NCBI GenBank assembly: GCA_903813345.2
Contig: CAIIXF020000009.1
Location: 14,212,347 to 14,276,346 of the forward strand
Source of the DNA: Owenia fusiformis
Lineage: Eukaryota; Annelida; Polychaeta; Sabellida; Oweniidae
Reading direction: 5' to 3'
DNA length: 64,000 bases
Shown here: positions 1 to 13,048 of the stretch, one piece after another
Position numbering within the stretch: position 1 is the stretch's first letter
How the letters are laid out: the number at the start of each line of letters is the position of its first letter
Notes under the pieces: model-generated
What the model was told of the DNA's origin: nothing
The model's database searches: none
What the model saw: the letters and a program-made list of their open reading frames with translations, nothing else
Program-made: the position numbers and the translations under genes

Positions 1-3000
1 GCTCTAATCCAGTGTATGATTTGTGACCTACTTAAGCTGTAGTTCATCTACTAATAACATGTTTCTCATGCTCTAATCCAGTGCATGATCAGTGACCTGC
101 TTTAGCTGTAGTTCATCTACTAATAACATGTTTCTCATGCTCTAATCCAGTGTATGATGTGTGACCTGCTTTAGCTGTAGTTCATCTACTAATAACATGT
201 TTCTCATGCTCTAATCCAGTGCATGATCAGTGACCTGCTTTAGCTGTAGTTCATCTACTAATAACATGTTTCTCATGCTCTAATCCAGTGTATGATGTGT
301 GACCTGCTTTAGCTGTAGTTCATCTACTAATAACATGTTTCTCATGCTCTAATCCAGTGCATGATGTGTGACCTGCTTTAGCTGTAGTTCATCTACTAAT
401 AACATGTTTCCAATGCTCTAATCCAGTGCATGATGTGTGACCTACTTAAGCTGTAGTTCATCTACTAATAACATGTTTCTCATGCTCTAATCCAGTGCAT
501 GATCAGTGACCTGCTTTAGCTGTAGTTCATCTACTAATAACATGTTTCTCATGCTCTAATCCAATGTATGATGTGTGACCTGCTTTAGCTGTAGTTCATC
601 TACTAATAACATGTTTCTCATGCTCTAATCCAGTGCATGATGTGTGACTTGCTTTAGCTGTAGTTCATCTACTAATAACATGTTTCCAATGCTCTAATCC
701 AGTGCATGATGTGTGACCTGCTTTAGCTGTAGTTCATCTACTAATAACATGTTTCTCATGCTCTAATCCAGTGCATGATGTGTGACCTGCTCTAGCTGTA
801 GTTCATCTACTAATAACATGTTTCTCATGCTCTAATCCAGTGCATGATCAGTGACCTGCTTTAGCTGTAGTTCATCTACTAATAACATGTTTCCAATGCT
901 CTAATCCAGTGCATGATCAGTGACCTGCTTTAGCTGTAGTTCATCTACTAATAACATGTTTCTCATGCTCTAATCCAGTGCATGAAGTGTGACCTGCTTT
1001 AGCTGTAGTTCATCTACTAATAACACGTTTCTCATGCTCTAATCCAGTGCATGATGTGTGACCTGCTCTAGCTGTAGTTCATCTACTAATAACATGTTTC
1101 TCATGCTCTAATCCAGTGTATGAAGTGTGACCTGCTCTAGCTGTAGTTCATCTACTAATAACATGTTTCTCATGCTCTAATCCAGTGCATGATGTGTGAC
1201 CTGCTCTAGCTGTAGTTCATCTACTTATAACATGTTTCCAATGCTCTAATCCAGTGCATGATGTGTGACCTGCTCTAGCTGTAGTTCATCTACTAATAAC
1301 ATGTTTCTCATGCTCTAATCCAGTGCATGATGTGTGACCTGCTCTAGCTGTAGTTCATCTACTAATAACATGTTTCCAATGCTCTAATCCAGTGCATGAT
1401 GTGTGACCTACTTTAGCTGTAGTTCATCTACTAATAACATGTTTCCAATGCTCTAATCCAGTGCATGATGTGTGACCTGCTTTAGCTGTAGTTCATCTAC
1501 TAATAACATGTTTCTCATGCTCTAATCCAGTGTATGATGTGTGACCTGCTTTAGCTGTAGTTCATCTACTAATAACATGTTTCTCATGTTCTAATCTAGT
1601 GCATGATTTGAGACCTGCTTTAGCTGTAGTTCATCTACTAATAACATGTTTCTCATGCTCTAATCCAGTGCATGATGTGTGACCTGCTTTAGCTGTAGTT
1701 CATCTACTAATAACATGTTTCTCATGCTCTAATCCAGTGTATGATGTGTGACCTGCTTTAGCTGTAGTTCATCTACTAATAACATGTTTCTCATGTTCTA
1801 ATCTAGTGCATGATTTGAGACCTGCTTTAGCTGTAGTTCATCTACTAATAACATGTTTCTCATGCTCTAATCCAGTGTATGATGTGTGACCTGCTCTAGC
1901 TGTAGTTCATCTACTAATAACATGTTTCCAATGCTCTAATCCAGTGCTTGATGTGTGACCTGCTCTAGCTGTAGTTCATCTACTAATAACATGTTTCCAA
2001 TGCTCTAATCCAGTGCATGATGTGTGACCTGCTTTAGCTGTAGTTCATCTACTAATAACATGTTTCTCATGCTCTAGTCAAGTGCATGATGTGTGACCTG
2101 CTCTAGTTGTAGTTCATCTACATAACATGTTTCTCATGCTCTAATCCAGTGCATGATGTGTGACCTGCTCTAGTTGTAGTTCATCTACATAACATGTTTC
2201 TCATGCTCTAATCCAGTGTATGATGTGTGACCTGCTTTAGCTGTAGTTCATCTACTAATAACATGTTTCTCATGCTCTAATCCAGTACATGATGTGTGAC
2301 CTGCTCTAGCTGTAGTTCATCTACTAATAACATGTTTCTCATGCTCTAATCCAGTGCATGATGTGTGACCTGCTTTAGCTGTAGTTCATCTACTAATAAC
2401 ATGTTTCTCATGCTCTAATCCAGTGCATGATGTGTGACCTACTTAAGCTGTAGTTCATCTACTAATAACATGTTTCTCATGCTCTAATCCAGTGCATGAT
2501 GTGTGACCTGCTCTAGCTGTAGTTCATCTACTAATAACATGTTTCTCATGCTCTAATCCAGTGCATGATGTGTGACCTGCTCTAGCTGTAGTTCATCTAC
2601 TAATAACATGTTTCTCATGCTCTAATCCAGTGCATGATCAGTGACCTGCTTTAGCTGTAGTTCATCTACTAATAACATGTTTCTCATGCTCTAATCCAGT
2701 GCATGATGTGTGACCTGCTTTAGCTGTAGTTCATCTACTAATAACATGTTTCTCATACTCTAATCCAGTGCATGATGTGTGACCTGCTCTAGCTGTAGTT
2801 CATCTACTAATAACATGTTTCTCATGCTCTAATCCAGTGTATGATGTGTGACCTGCTTTAGCTGTAGTTCATCTACTAATAACATGTTTCTCATGCTCTA
2901 ATCCAGTGCATGATGTGTGACCTGCTCTAGCTGTAGTTCATCTACTAATAACATGTTACTCATGCTCTAATCCAGTGTATGATGTGTGACCTGCTTTAGC

Positions 3001-6000
3001 TGTAGTTCATCTACTAATAACATGTTTCCAATGCTCTAATCCAGTGTATGATGTGTGACCTGCTTTAGCTGTAGTTCATCTACTAATAACATGTTTCCAA
3101 TGCTCTAATCCAGTGCATGATGTGTGACCTGCTTTAGCTGTAGTTCATCTACTAATAACAATTTTCTCATGCTCTAATCCAGTGCATGATGTGTGACCTG
3201 CTCTAGCTGTAGTTCATCTACTAATAACATGTTTCTCATGCTCTAATCCAGTGCATGATGTGTGACCTGCTTTAGCTGTAGTTCATCTACTAATAACATG
3301 TTTCTCATGCTCTAATCCAGTGCATGAAGTGTGACCTGCTTTAGCTGTAGTTCATCTACTAATAACATGTTTCCCATGCTCTAATCCAGTGCATGATGTG
3401 TGACCTGCTCTAGTTGTAGTTCATCTACTAATAACATGTTTCCAATGCTCTAATCCAGTGCATGATGTGTGACCTGCTTTAGCTGTAGTTCATCTACTAA
3501 TAACATGTTTCTCATGCTCTAATCCAATGCATGATGTGTGACCTGCTCTAGCTGTAGTTCATCTACTAATAACATGTTTCTCATGCTCTAGTCTAGCGCA
3601 TGATGTGTGACCTGCTCTAGCTGTAGTTCATCTACTAATAACATGTTTCCCATGCTCTAATCCAGTGCATGATGTGTGACCTGCTCTAGCTGTAGTTCAT
3701 CTACTAATAACATGTTTCTCATGCTCTAATCCAGTGTATGATGTGTGACCTGCTGTAGCTGTAGTTCATCTACTAATAACATGTTTCTCATGCTCTAATC
3801 CAGTGCATGATGTGTGACCTGCTCTAGCTGTAGTTCATCTACTTATAACATGTTTCTCATGCTCTAGTCTAGCGCATGATGTGTGACCTGCTCTAGCTGT
3901 AGTTCATCTACTAATAACATGTTTCTCATGCTCTAGTCTAGCGCATGATGTGTGACCTGCTCTAGCTGTAGTTCATCTACTAATAACATGTTTCTCATGC
4001 TCTAATCCAGTGCATGATGTGTGACCTGCTGTAGCTGAAATTCATGTACTAATAACATGTTTCTCATGCTCTAATCCAGTGTATGATGTGTGACCTGCTC
4101 TAGCTGTAGTTCATCTACTAATAACATGTCTCTCATGCTCGAATCCAGTGCATGATGTGTGACCTGCTCTAGCTGTAGTTCATCTACTTATAACATGTTT
4201 CTCATGCTCTAATCCAGTGCATGATGTGTGACCTGCTCTAGCTGTAGTTCATCTACTAATAACATGTTTCTCATGCTCTAATCCAGTGTATGATGTGTGA
4301 CCTGCTTTAGCTGTAGTTCATCTACTAATAACATGTTTCTCATGCTCTAATCCAGTGCATGATGTGTGACCTGCTCTAGCTGTAGTTCATCTACTAATAA
4401 CATGTTTCTCATGCTCTAATCCAGTGTATGATGTGTGACCTGCTTTAGCTGTAGTTCATCTACTAATAACATGTTTCCCATGCTCTAATCCAATGCATGA
4501 TGTGAGACCTGCTTTAGCTGTAGTTCATCTACTAATAACATGTTTCTCATGCTCTAATCCAGTGCATGATGTGTGACCTGCTTTAGCTGTAGTTCATCTA
4601 CTAATAACATCTTTCTCATGCTCTAGTCTAGCGCATGATGTGTGACCTGCTCTAGCTGTAGTTCATCTACTAATAACATGTTTCTCATGCTCTAATCCAG
4701 TGCATGATGTGTGTCCTGCTCTAGTTGTAGTTCATCTACTAATAACATGTTTCCAATGCTCTAATCCAGTGCATGATGTGTGACCTGCTCTAGCTGTAGT
4801 TCATCTACTAATAACATGTTTCTCATGCTCTAATCCAGTGCATGATGTGTGACCTGCTTTAGCTGTAGTTCATCTACTAATAACATGTTTCTCATGCTCT
4901 AATCCAGTGCATGATGTGTGACCTGCTTTAGCTGTAGTTCATCTACTAATAACATGTTTCTCATGCTCTAGTCTAGCGCATGATGTGTGACCTGCTCTAG
5001 CTGTAGTTCATCTACTAATAACATGTTTCTCATGCTCTAATCCAGGGCATTATGTGTGACCTGCTCTAGTTGTAGTTCATCTACTAATAACATGTTTCCA
5101 ATGCTCTAATCCAGTGCATGATGTGTGACCTGCTTTAGCTGTAGTTCATCTACTAATAACATGTTTCTCATGCTCTAATCCAGTGCATGATGTGTGACCT
5201 GCTCTAGCTGTAGTTCATCTACCAATAACATGTTTCTCATGCTCTAATCCAGTGCATGATGTGTGACCTGCTTTAGCTGTAGTTCATCTACTAATAACAT
5301 GTTTCTCATGCTCTAATCAAGTGCATGAAGTGTGACCTGCTTTAGCTGTAGTTCATCTACTAATAACATGTTTCTCATGCTCTAATCCAGTGCATGATGT
5401 GTGACCTGCTCTAGTTGTAGTTCATCTACTAATAACATGTTTCCAATGCTCTAATCCAGTGCATGATGTGTGACCTGCTTTAGCTGTAGTTCACCTACTA
5501 ATAACATGTTTCTCATGCTCTAATCCAGTGCATGATGTGTGACCTGCTCTAGCTGTAGTTCATCTACTAATAACATGTTACTCATGCTCTAGTCTAGCGC
5601 ATGATGTGTGACCTGCTCTAGCTGTAGTTCATCTACTAATAACATGTTTCCAATGCTCTAATCCAGTGCATGATGTACCTGCTCTAGTTGTAGTTCATCT
5701 ACTAATAACATGTTTCTCATACTCTAATCCAGTGTATGATGTGTGACCTGCTGTAGCTGTAGTTCATCTACTAATAACATGTTTCTCATGCTCTAATCCA
5801 GTGCATGATGTGTGACCTGCTCTAGCTGTAGTTCATCTACTTATAACATGTTTCTCATGCTCTAGTCTAGCGCATGATGTGTGACCTGCTCTAGCTGTAG
5901 TTCATCTACTAATAACATGTTTCTCATGCTCTAGTCTAGCGCATGATGTGTGACCTGCTCTAGCTGTAGTTCATCTACTAATAACATGTTTCTCATGCTC

Positions 6001-6998
6001 TAATCCAGTGCATGATGTGTGACCTGCTGTAGCTAAAGTTCATGTACTAATAACATGTTTCCAATGCTCTAATCCAGTGCATGATGTGTGACCTGCTCTA
6101 GCTGTAGTTCATCTACTAATAACATGTTTCTCATGCTCTAATCCAGTGCATGATGTGTGACCTGCTTTAGCTGTAGTTCATCTACTAATAACATGTTTCT
6201 CATGCTCTAATCCAGTGCATGATGTGTGACCTGCTTTAGCTGTAGTTCATCTACTAATAACATGTTTCTCATGCTCTAATCCAGTGCATGATGTGTGACC
6301 TGCTCTAGTTGTAGTTCATCTACTAATAACATGTTTCTCATGCTCTAATCCAGTGCATGATGTGTGACCTGCTTTAGCTGTAGTTCATCTACTAATAACA
6401 TGTTTCTCATGCTCTAATCCAGTGTATGATGTGTAAACCTGCTCTAGCTGTAGTTCATCTACTAATAACATGTTTCCCATGCTCTAGTCAAGTGCATGAT
6501 GTGTTTAGTCTAGCGCATGATGTGAGACCTGCTCTTGTTGTAGTTCATCTACTAATAACATGTTTCCAATGCTCTAATCCAGTGCATGATGTGTGACCTG
6601 CTTTAGCTGTAGTTCATCTACTAATAACATGTTTCTCATGCTCTAATCCAGTGCATGATGTGTGACCTACTTAAGCTGTAGTTCATCTACTAATAACATG
6701 TTTCTCATGCTCTAATCCAGTGCATGATGTGTGACCTGCTCTAGCTGTAGTTCATCTACTAATAACATGTTTCCAATGCTCTAATCCAGTGCATGATGTG
6801 TGACCTGCTCTAGCTGTAGTTCATCTACTAATAACATGTTTCTCATGCTCTAATCCAGTGCATGAAGTGTGACCTGCTTTAGCTGTAGTTCATCTACTAA
6901 TAACATGTTTCTCATGCTCTAATCCAGTGCATGATGTGTGACCTGCTCTAGCTGTAGTTCATCTACTAATAACATGTTTCTCATGCTCTAATCCAGTG

Positions 6999-7690
6999 CA
7001 TGAAGTGTGACCTGCTCTAGCTGTAGTTCATCTACTAATAACATGTTTCTCATGCTCTAGTCTAGCGCATGATGTGTGACCTGCTTTAGCTGTAGTTCAT
7101 CTACTAATAACATGTTTCTCATGCTCTAGTCTAGCCCATGATGTGTGACCTGCTCTAGCTGTAGTTCATCTACTAATAACATGTTTCTCATGCTCTAATC
7201 CAGTGCATGATGTGTGACCTGCTCTAGCTGTAGTTCATCTACTAATAACATGTTTCTCATGCTCTAATCCAGTGCATGATGTGTGACCTGCTCTAGCTGT
7301 AGTTCATCTACTAATAACATGTTTCTCATGCTCTAATCCAGTGCATGAAGTGTGACCTGCTCTAGCTGTAGTTCATCTACTAATAACATGTTTCTCATGC
7401 TCTAGTCTAGCGCATGATGTGTGACCTGCTTTAGCTGTAGTTCATCTACTAATAACATGTTTCTCATGCTCTAGTCTAGCCCATGATGTGTGACCTGCTC
7501 TAGCTGTAGTTCATCTACTAATAACATGTTTCTCATGCTCTAATCCAGTGCATGATGTGTGACCTGCTCTAGCTGTAGTTCATCTACTAATAACATGTTT
7601 CTCATGCTCTAATCCAGTGCATGAAGTGTGACCTGCTTTAGCTGTAGTTCATCTACTAATAACATGTTTCTCATGCTCTAATCCAGTGCA
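6999..7690. repeat. Higher-order repeat of five satellite units (345 bp)
   Basis: Within the satellite, a block containing the rare variant CTAGCCCATG at 7131 recurs with the same neighbouring variants at 7476, exactly 345 bp (5 x 69) later. The repeated order is an AAGTGTG unit, a CTAGTCTAGCGC unit, a CTAGTCTAGCCC unit, then standard units. This is a local higher-order repeat of the kind produced by unequal exchange. Confidence 0.8.
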
Positions 7691-10269
7691 TGATGTGTGA
7701 CCTGCTTTAGCTGTAGTTCATCTACTAATAACATGTTTCTCATGCTCTAATCCAGTGCATGATGTGTGACCTGCTCTAGCTGTAGTTCATCTACTTATAA
7801 CATGTTTCTCATGCTCTAGTCTAGCGCATGATGTGTGACCTGCTCTAGCTGTAGTTCATCTACTAATAACATGTTTCTCATGCTCTAATCCAGTGCATGA
7901 TGTGTGACCTGCTTTAGCTGTAGTTCATCTACTAATAACATGTTTCCAATGCTCTAATCCAGTGCATGATGTGTGACCTGCTTTAGCTGTAGTTCATCTA
8001 CTAATAACATGTTTCTCATGCTCTAATCCAGTGCATGATGTGTGACCTGCTCTAGCTGTAGTTCATCTACTAATAACATGTTTCCAATGCTCTAATCCAG
8101 TGCTTGATGTGTGACCTGCTCTAGCTGTAGTTCATCTACTAATAACATGTTTCCAATGCTCTAATCCAGTGCATGATGTGTGACCTACTGTAGCTGAAGT
8201 TCATCTACTAATAACATGTTTCTCATGCTCGAATCCAGTGCATGATGTGTGACCTGCTCTAGCTGTAGTTCATCTACTTATAACATGTTTCTCATGCTCT
8301 AATCCAGTGCATGATGTGTGACCTGCTCTACCTGTAGTTCATCTACTAATAACATGTTTCTCATGCTCTAATCCAGTGTATGATGTGTGACCTGCTTTAG
8401 CTGTAGTTCATCTACTAATAACATGTTTCTCATGCTCTAATCCAGTGTATGATGTGTGACCTGCTTTAGCTGTAGTTCATCTACTAATAACATGTTTCTC
8501 ATGCTCTAATCCAGTGCATGATGTGTGACCTGCTCTAGCTGTAGTTCATCTACTAATAACATGTTTCTCATGCTCTAATCTAGTGTATGATGTGTGACCT
8601 GATTTAGCTGTAGTTCATCTACTAATAACATGTTTCTCATGCTCTAATCCAGTGTATGATGTGTGACCTGCTTTAGCTGAATGTTCATCTACTAATAACA
8701 TGTTTCTCATGCTCTAATCCAGTGCATGATGTGTGACCTGCTCTAGCTGTAGTTCATCTACTAATAACATGTTTCTCATGCTCTAATCCAGTGTATGATG
8801 TGTGACCTGCTTTAGCTGTAGTTCATCTACTAATAACATGTTTCTCATGCTCTAATCCAGTGTATGATGTGTGACCTGCTTTAGCTGTAGTTCATCTTCT
8901 AATAACATGTTTCTCATGCTCTAATCCAGTGTATGATGTGTGACCTGCTTTAGCTGTAGTTCATCTACTAATAACATGTTTCCAATGCTCTAATCCAGTG
9001 CATGATATGTGACCTGCTCTAGCTGTAGTTCATTTACTAAAAACATGTTTCTCATGCTCTTATCCAGTGCATGATGTGTGACCTGCTCTAGCTGAAGTTC
9101 ATCTACTAATAACATGTTTCTCATGTTCTAATCCAGTGTATGATGTGTGACCTGCTTTAGCTGTAGTTCATCTACTAATAACATGTTTCTCATGCTCTAA
9201 TCCAGTGCATGATCAGTGACCTGCTTTAGCTGTAGTTCATCTACTAATAACATGTTTCTCATGCTCTAATCCAGTGCATGATGTGTGACCTGCTCTAGCT
9301 GTAGTTCATCTACTTATAACATGTTTCTCATGCTCGAATCCAGTGCATGATGTGTGACCTGCTCTAGCTGTAGTTCATCTACTAATAACATGTTTCTCAT
9401 GCTCTAATCCAGTGCATGATGTGTGCCCTGCTCTAGCTGTAGTTCATCTACTTATAACATGTTTCCAATGCTCTAATCCAGTGCATGATGTGTGACCTGC
9501 TCTAGCTGTAGTTCATCTACTAATAACATGTTTCCCATGCTCTAGTCAAGTGCATGATGTTTGACTTGCTCTAGCTGTAGTTCATCTACTAATAACATGT
9601 TTCTCATGCTCTAATCCAGTGCATGATGTGTGACCTGCTCTAGCTGTAGTTCATCTACTAATAACATGTTTCTCATGCTCTAATCCAGTGCATGATGTGT
9701 GACCTGCTCTAGCTGTAGTTCATCTACTAATAACATGTTTCCAATGCTCTAATCCAGTGCATGATGTGTGACCTGCTTTAGCTGTAGTTCATCTACTAAT
9801 AACATGTTTCTCATGCTCTAATCCAGTGCATGATGTGTGACCTGCTTTAGCTGTAGTTCATCTACTAATAACATGTTTCCAATGCTCTAATCCAGTGCAT
9901 GATGTGTGACCTGCTTTAGCTGTAGTTCATCTACTAATAACATGTTTCTCATGCTCTAATCCAGTGCATGATCAGTGACCTGCTTTAGCTGTAGTTCATC
10001 TACTAATAACATGTTTCTCATGCTCTAATCCAGTGTATGATGTGTGACCTGCTTTAGCTGTAGTTCATCTACTAATAACATGTTTCTCATGCTCTAATCC
10101 AGTGTATGATGTGTGACCTGCTCTAGCTGTAGTTCATCTACTAATAACATGTTTCTCATGCTCTAATCCAGTGCATGAAGTGTGACCTGCTTTAGCTGTA
10201 GTTCATCTACTAATAACATGTTTCCAATGCTCTAATCCAGTGCATGATGTGTGACCTGCTTTAGCTGTA

Positions 10270-10680
10270 GTTCATCTACTAATAACATGTTTCTCATGCT
10301 CTAGTCAAGTGCATGATGTGTGACCTGCTCTAGTTGTAGTTCATCTACATAACATGTTTCTCATGCTCTAATCCAGTGCATGATGTGTGACCTGCTCTAG
10401 TTGTAGTTCATCTACTAATAACATGTTTCTCATGCTCTAGTCTAGCGCATGATGTGTGACCTGCTTTAGCTGTAGTTCATCTACTAATAACATGTTTCTC
10501 ATGCTCTAGTCAAGTGCATGATGTGTGACCTGCTCTAGTTGTAGTTCATCTACATAACATGTTTCTCATGCTCTAATCCAGTGCATGATGTGTGACCTGC
10601 TCTAGTTGTAGTTCATCTACTAATAACATGTTTCTCATGCTCTAGTCTAGCGCATGATGTGTGACCTGCTTTAGCTGTAG
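10270..10680. repeat. Higher-order repeat of three satellite units (about 205 bp)
   Basis: A trimer made of a CTAGTCAAGTGC unit with the short CTACATAAC end, a CTAATCC unit with CTAGTTGTAG, and a CTAGTCTAGCGC unit is present twice back to back, near 10300 and near 10507. The period is just under three full units because one unit per trimer lacks a few bases. Confidence 0.75.
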
Positions 10681-12143
10681 TTCATCTACTAATAACATGT
10701 TCCTCATGCTCTAATCCAGTGTATGATGTGTGACCTACTTAAGCTGTAGTTCATCTACTAATAACATGTTTCTCATGCTCTAATCCAGTGCATGATCAGT
10801 GACCTGCTTTAGCTGTAGTTCATCTACTAATAACATGTTTCTCATGCTCTAGTCTAATGCATGACATGTGACCTGCTCTAGCTGTAGTTCATCTACTAAT
10901 AACATGTTTCTCATGCTCTAATCCAGTGTATGATGTGTGACCTACTTTAGCTGAAGTTCATCTACTAATAACATGTTTCCCATGCTCTAATCCAGTGCAT
11001 GATGTGTGACCTGCCCTAGCTGTAGTTCATCTACTAATAACATGTTTCTCATGCTCTAACCCAGTGCATGATGTGTGACCTGCTTTAGCTGTAGTTCATC
11101 TACTAATAACATGTTTCTCATGCTCTAATCCAGCGCATGATGTGTGACCTGCTGTAGCTGAATGTTCATCTACTAATAACATGTTTCCAATGCTCTAATC
11201 CAGTGCATGATGTGTGACCTGCTCTAGCTGTAGTTATCTACTAATAACATGTTTCCCATGCTCTAATCCAGTGCTTGATGTGTGACCTACTTAAGCTGTA
11301 GTTCATCTACTAATAACATGTTTCTCATGCTCTAATCCAGTGCATGATCAGTGACCTGCTTTAGCTGTAGTTCATCTACTAATAACATGTTTCTCATGCT
11401 CTAACCCAGTGCATGATGTGTGACCTGCTTTAGCTGTAGTTCATCTACTAATAACATGTTTCTCATGCTGCTCTAGTCTAGCGCATGATATGTGACCTGC
11501 TCTTGCTGTAGTTCATCTACTAATAACATGTTTCTCATGCTCTAATCCAGTGCATGATATGTGACTTGCTCTAGCTGTAGTTCATCTACTAATAACATGT
11601 TTCTCATGCTCTAGTCTAGCGCATGATATGTGACCTGCTCTAGCTGTAGTTCATCTACTAATAACATGTTTCTCATGCTCTAATCCAGTGCATGATATGT
11701 GACTTGCTCTAGCTGTAGTTCATCTACTAATAACATGTTTCTCATGCTCTAATCCAGTGTATGATGTGTGACCTGCTGTAGCTGAAGTTCATCTACTAAT
11801 AACATGTTTCTCATGCTCTAATCCAGTGTATGATGTGTGACCTACTTTAGCTGAAGTTCATCTACTAATAACATGTTTCTCATGCTCTAATCCAGTGTAT
11901 GATGTGTGACCTACTTTAGCTGTAGTTCATCTACTAATAACATGTTTCTCATGCTCTAATCCAGTGCATGATCAGTGACCTGCTTTAGCTGTAGTTCATC
12001 TACTAATAACATGTTTCTCATGCTCTAATCCAGTGTATGATTTGTGACCTACTTTAGCTGAAGTTCATCTACTAATAACATGTTTCTCATGTTCTATTCT
12101 AGTGACTTGCTGTGGTTCATCTAATATACTAATAACATGTTCA

Positions 12144-13048
12144 AGAAAACTCATACATGTGTGCTTAATCGCTAATATCTTCTATCATAACTTATGCTAG
12201 GTTTCTATTGTGCCTTGTGTTATTTGTAATTATTTGTTTCTAATTAATATGAAACATGTTCCTGCACTATGTTCTGTGAGAACCTATATTTGTTACAATC
12301 TAGATGTTGAATTCACAAACAACAAATTTTACAAACAAACAAATTGCAATAATTAGTCAAACAAAGAAAAGATTCTACTAACCAAAAAAATGTCTTTCCG
12401 AACCTTGTTGGAACAAAATAGCATATACCAAATTTTCTCTCAATAATATAGTTATACAAAGGAAGTTTTGGTTGAAAAAGTATTCAAAACATTTAAACAA
12501 AAAACTCCAAAATAGATAGAAATTAAGATAAATCTTCTTCTAAATCAACCAAACTTTCCTTTGTACAATTACAATATTGAGAGACATTCGTGTTTATGTT
12601 ATTTTGGTCTAAATAAGGTTCGGATAGATGTTTCATTTCATTCCTAACATTTGGAACCGAGAACAAAAGAAGTGTTTGATGTGTTTTCTAAAACAATATA
12701 GAAAAAAAGTATATACTTTTTTCAATTTTTATTGTTCAAAAGATGACCATTGAATTGACTGTGTAAAATTTTCAGAAGTTTTTGATGTCTGGTTTGAGAG
12801 AAACGTGTGTTCAAAAAGTTCACCATATCGATACCAGTCCTTTAAAGGCAGATGATTTGTGTTCTTTATTTTTTTTGAAAATGGAGATTGAGATTTGCTT
12901 GACAAGTTACTAGATATTTTCCCTGTATCAACATTTATATCTTAGTTTGCTCTATAAATATAATGTTTTGGATAAAGACGATATTTGACCAGTCTAAGTG
13001 AATAACCTTCATACAGAATACAGTATGTTGATATTGCTTATACATCAG
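12144..13048 (+). other. Intron segment 5' of the first visible mannosidase exon
   Basis: AT-rich sequence between the satellite and the first mannosidase exon. It contains one inverted-repeat element, listed separately. No exon for the missing N-terminal part (signal peptide and the first zinc-binding HxD motif) is recognisable here, so those exons must lie left of the window. Confidence 0.6.
12391..12630. mobile_element. MITE-like long inverted repeat
   Basis: The left arm at about 12391-12474 and the right arm at about 12546-12630 are imperfect inverted repeats of about 80 bp around a 70-bp centre. Matching pairs include CTCTCAATAATATAG with its complement near 12580, and TCCGAACCTTGTT with AATAAGGTTCGGA. 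There is no coding capacity. It looks like a non-autonomous foldback or MITE insertion in the intron. No target-site duplication was resolved. Confidence 0.65.

Larger units (their letters stand above)
1..12143. repeat. 69-bp satellite array, about 175 copies
   Basis: A 69-bp unit beginning GCTCTAATCCAGTG and ending CATGTTTCTCAT repeats head to tail from the first base to about 12100, with a decayed last unit to about 12143. It continues beyond the left edge. Units differ at a few diagnostic sites: CTAATCCAGT against CTAGTCTAGC, ATGATGTGTG against ATGATCAGTG, GCTTTAG, GCTCTAG or ACTTAAG, and TCTCAT, TCCAAT or TCCCAT. Some units lack two or three bases, for example CTACATAAC for CTACTAATAAC near 2130. 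No open frame of note survives on either strand. The next feature on the right is an internal alpha-mannosidase exon, so the array probably sits in an intron of that gene, although its 5' exons are not visible. Confidence 0.97.

Noticed and set aside
1-12143. CRISPR-like array of direct repeats
   Set aside because: The 69-bp units are contiguous with no unique spacers, in animal DNA with spliced genes. It is a satellite.
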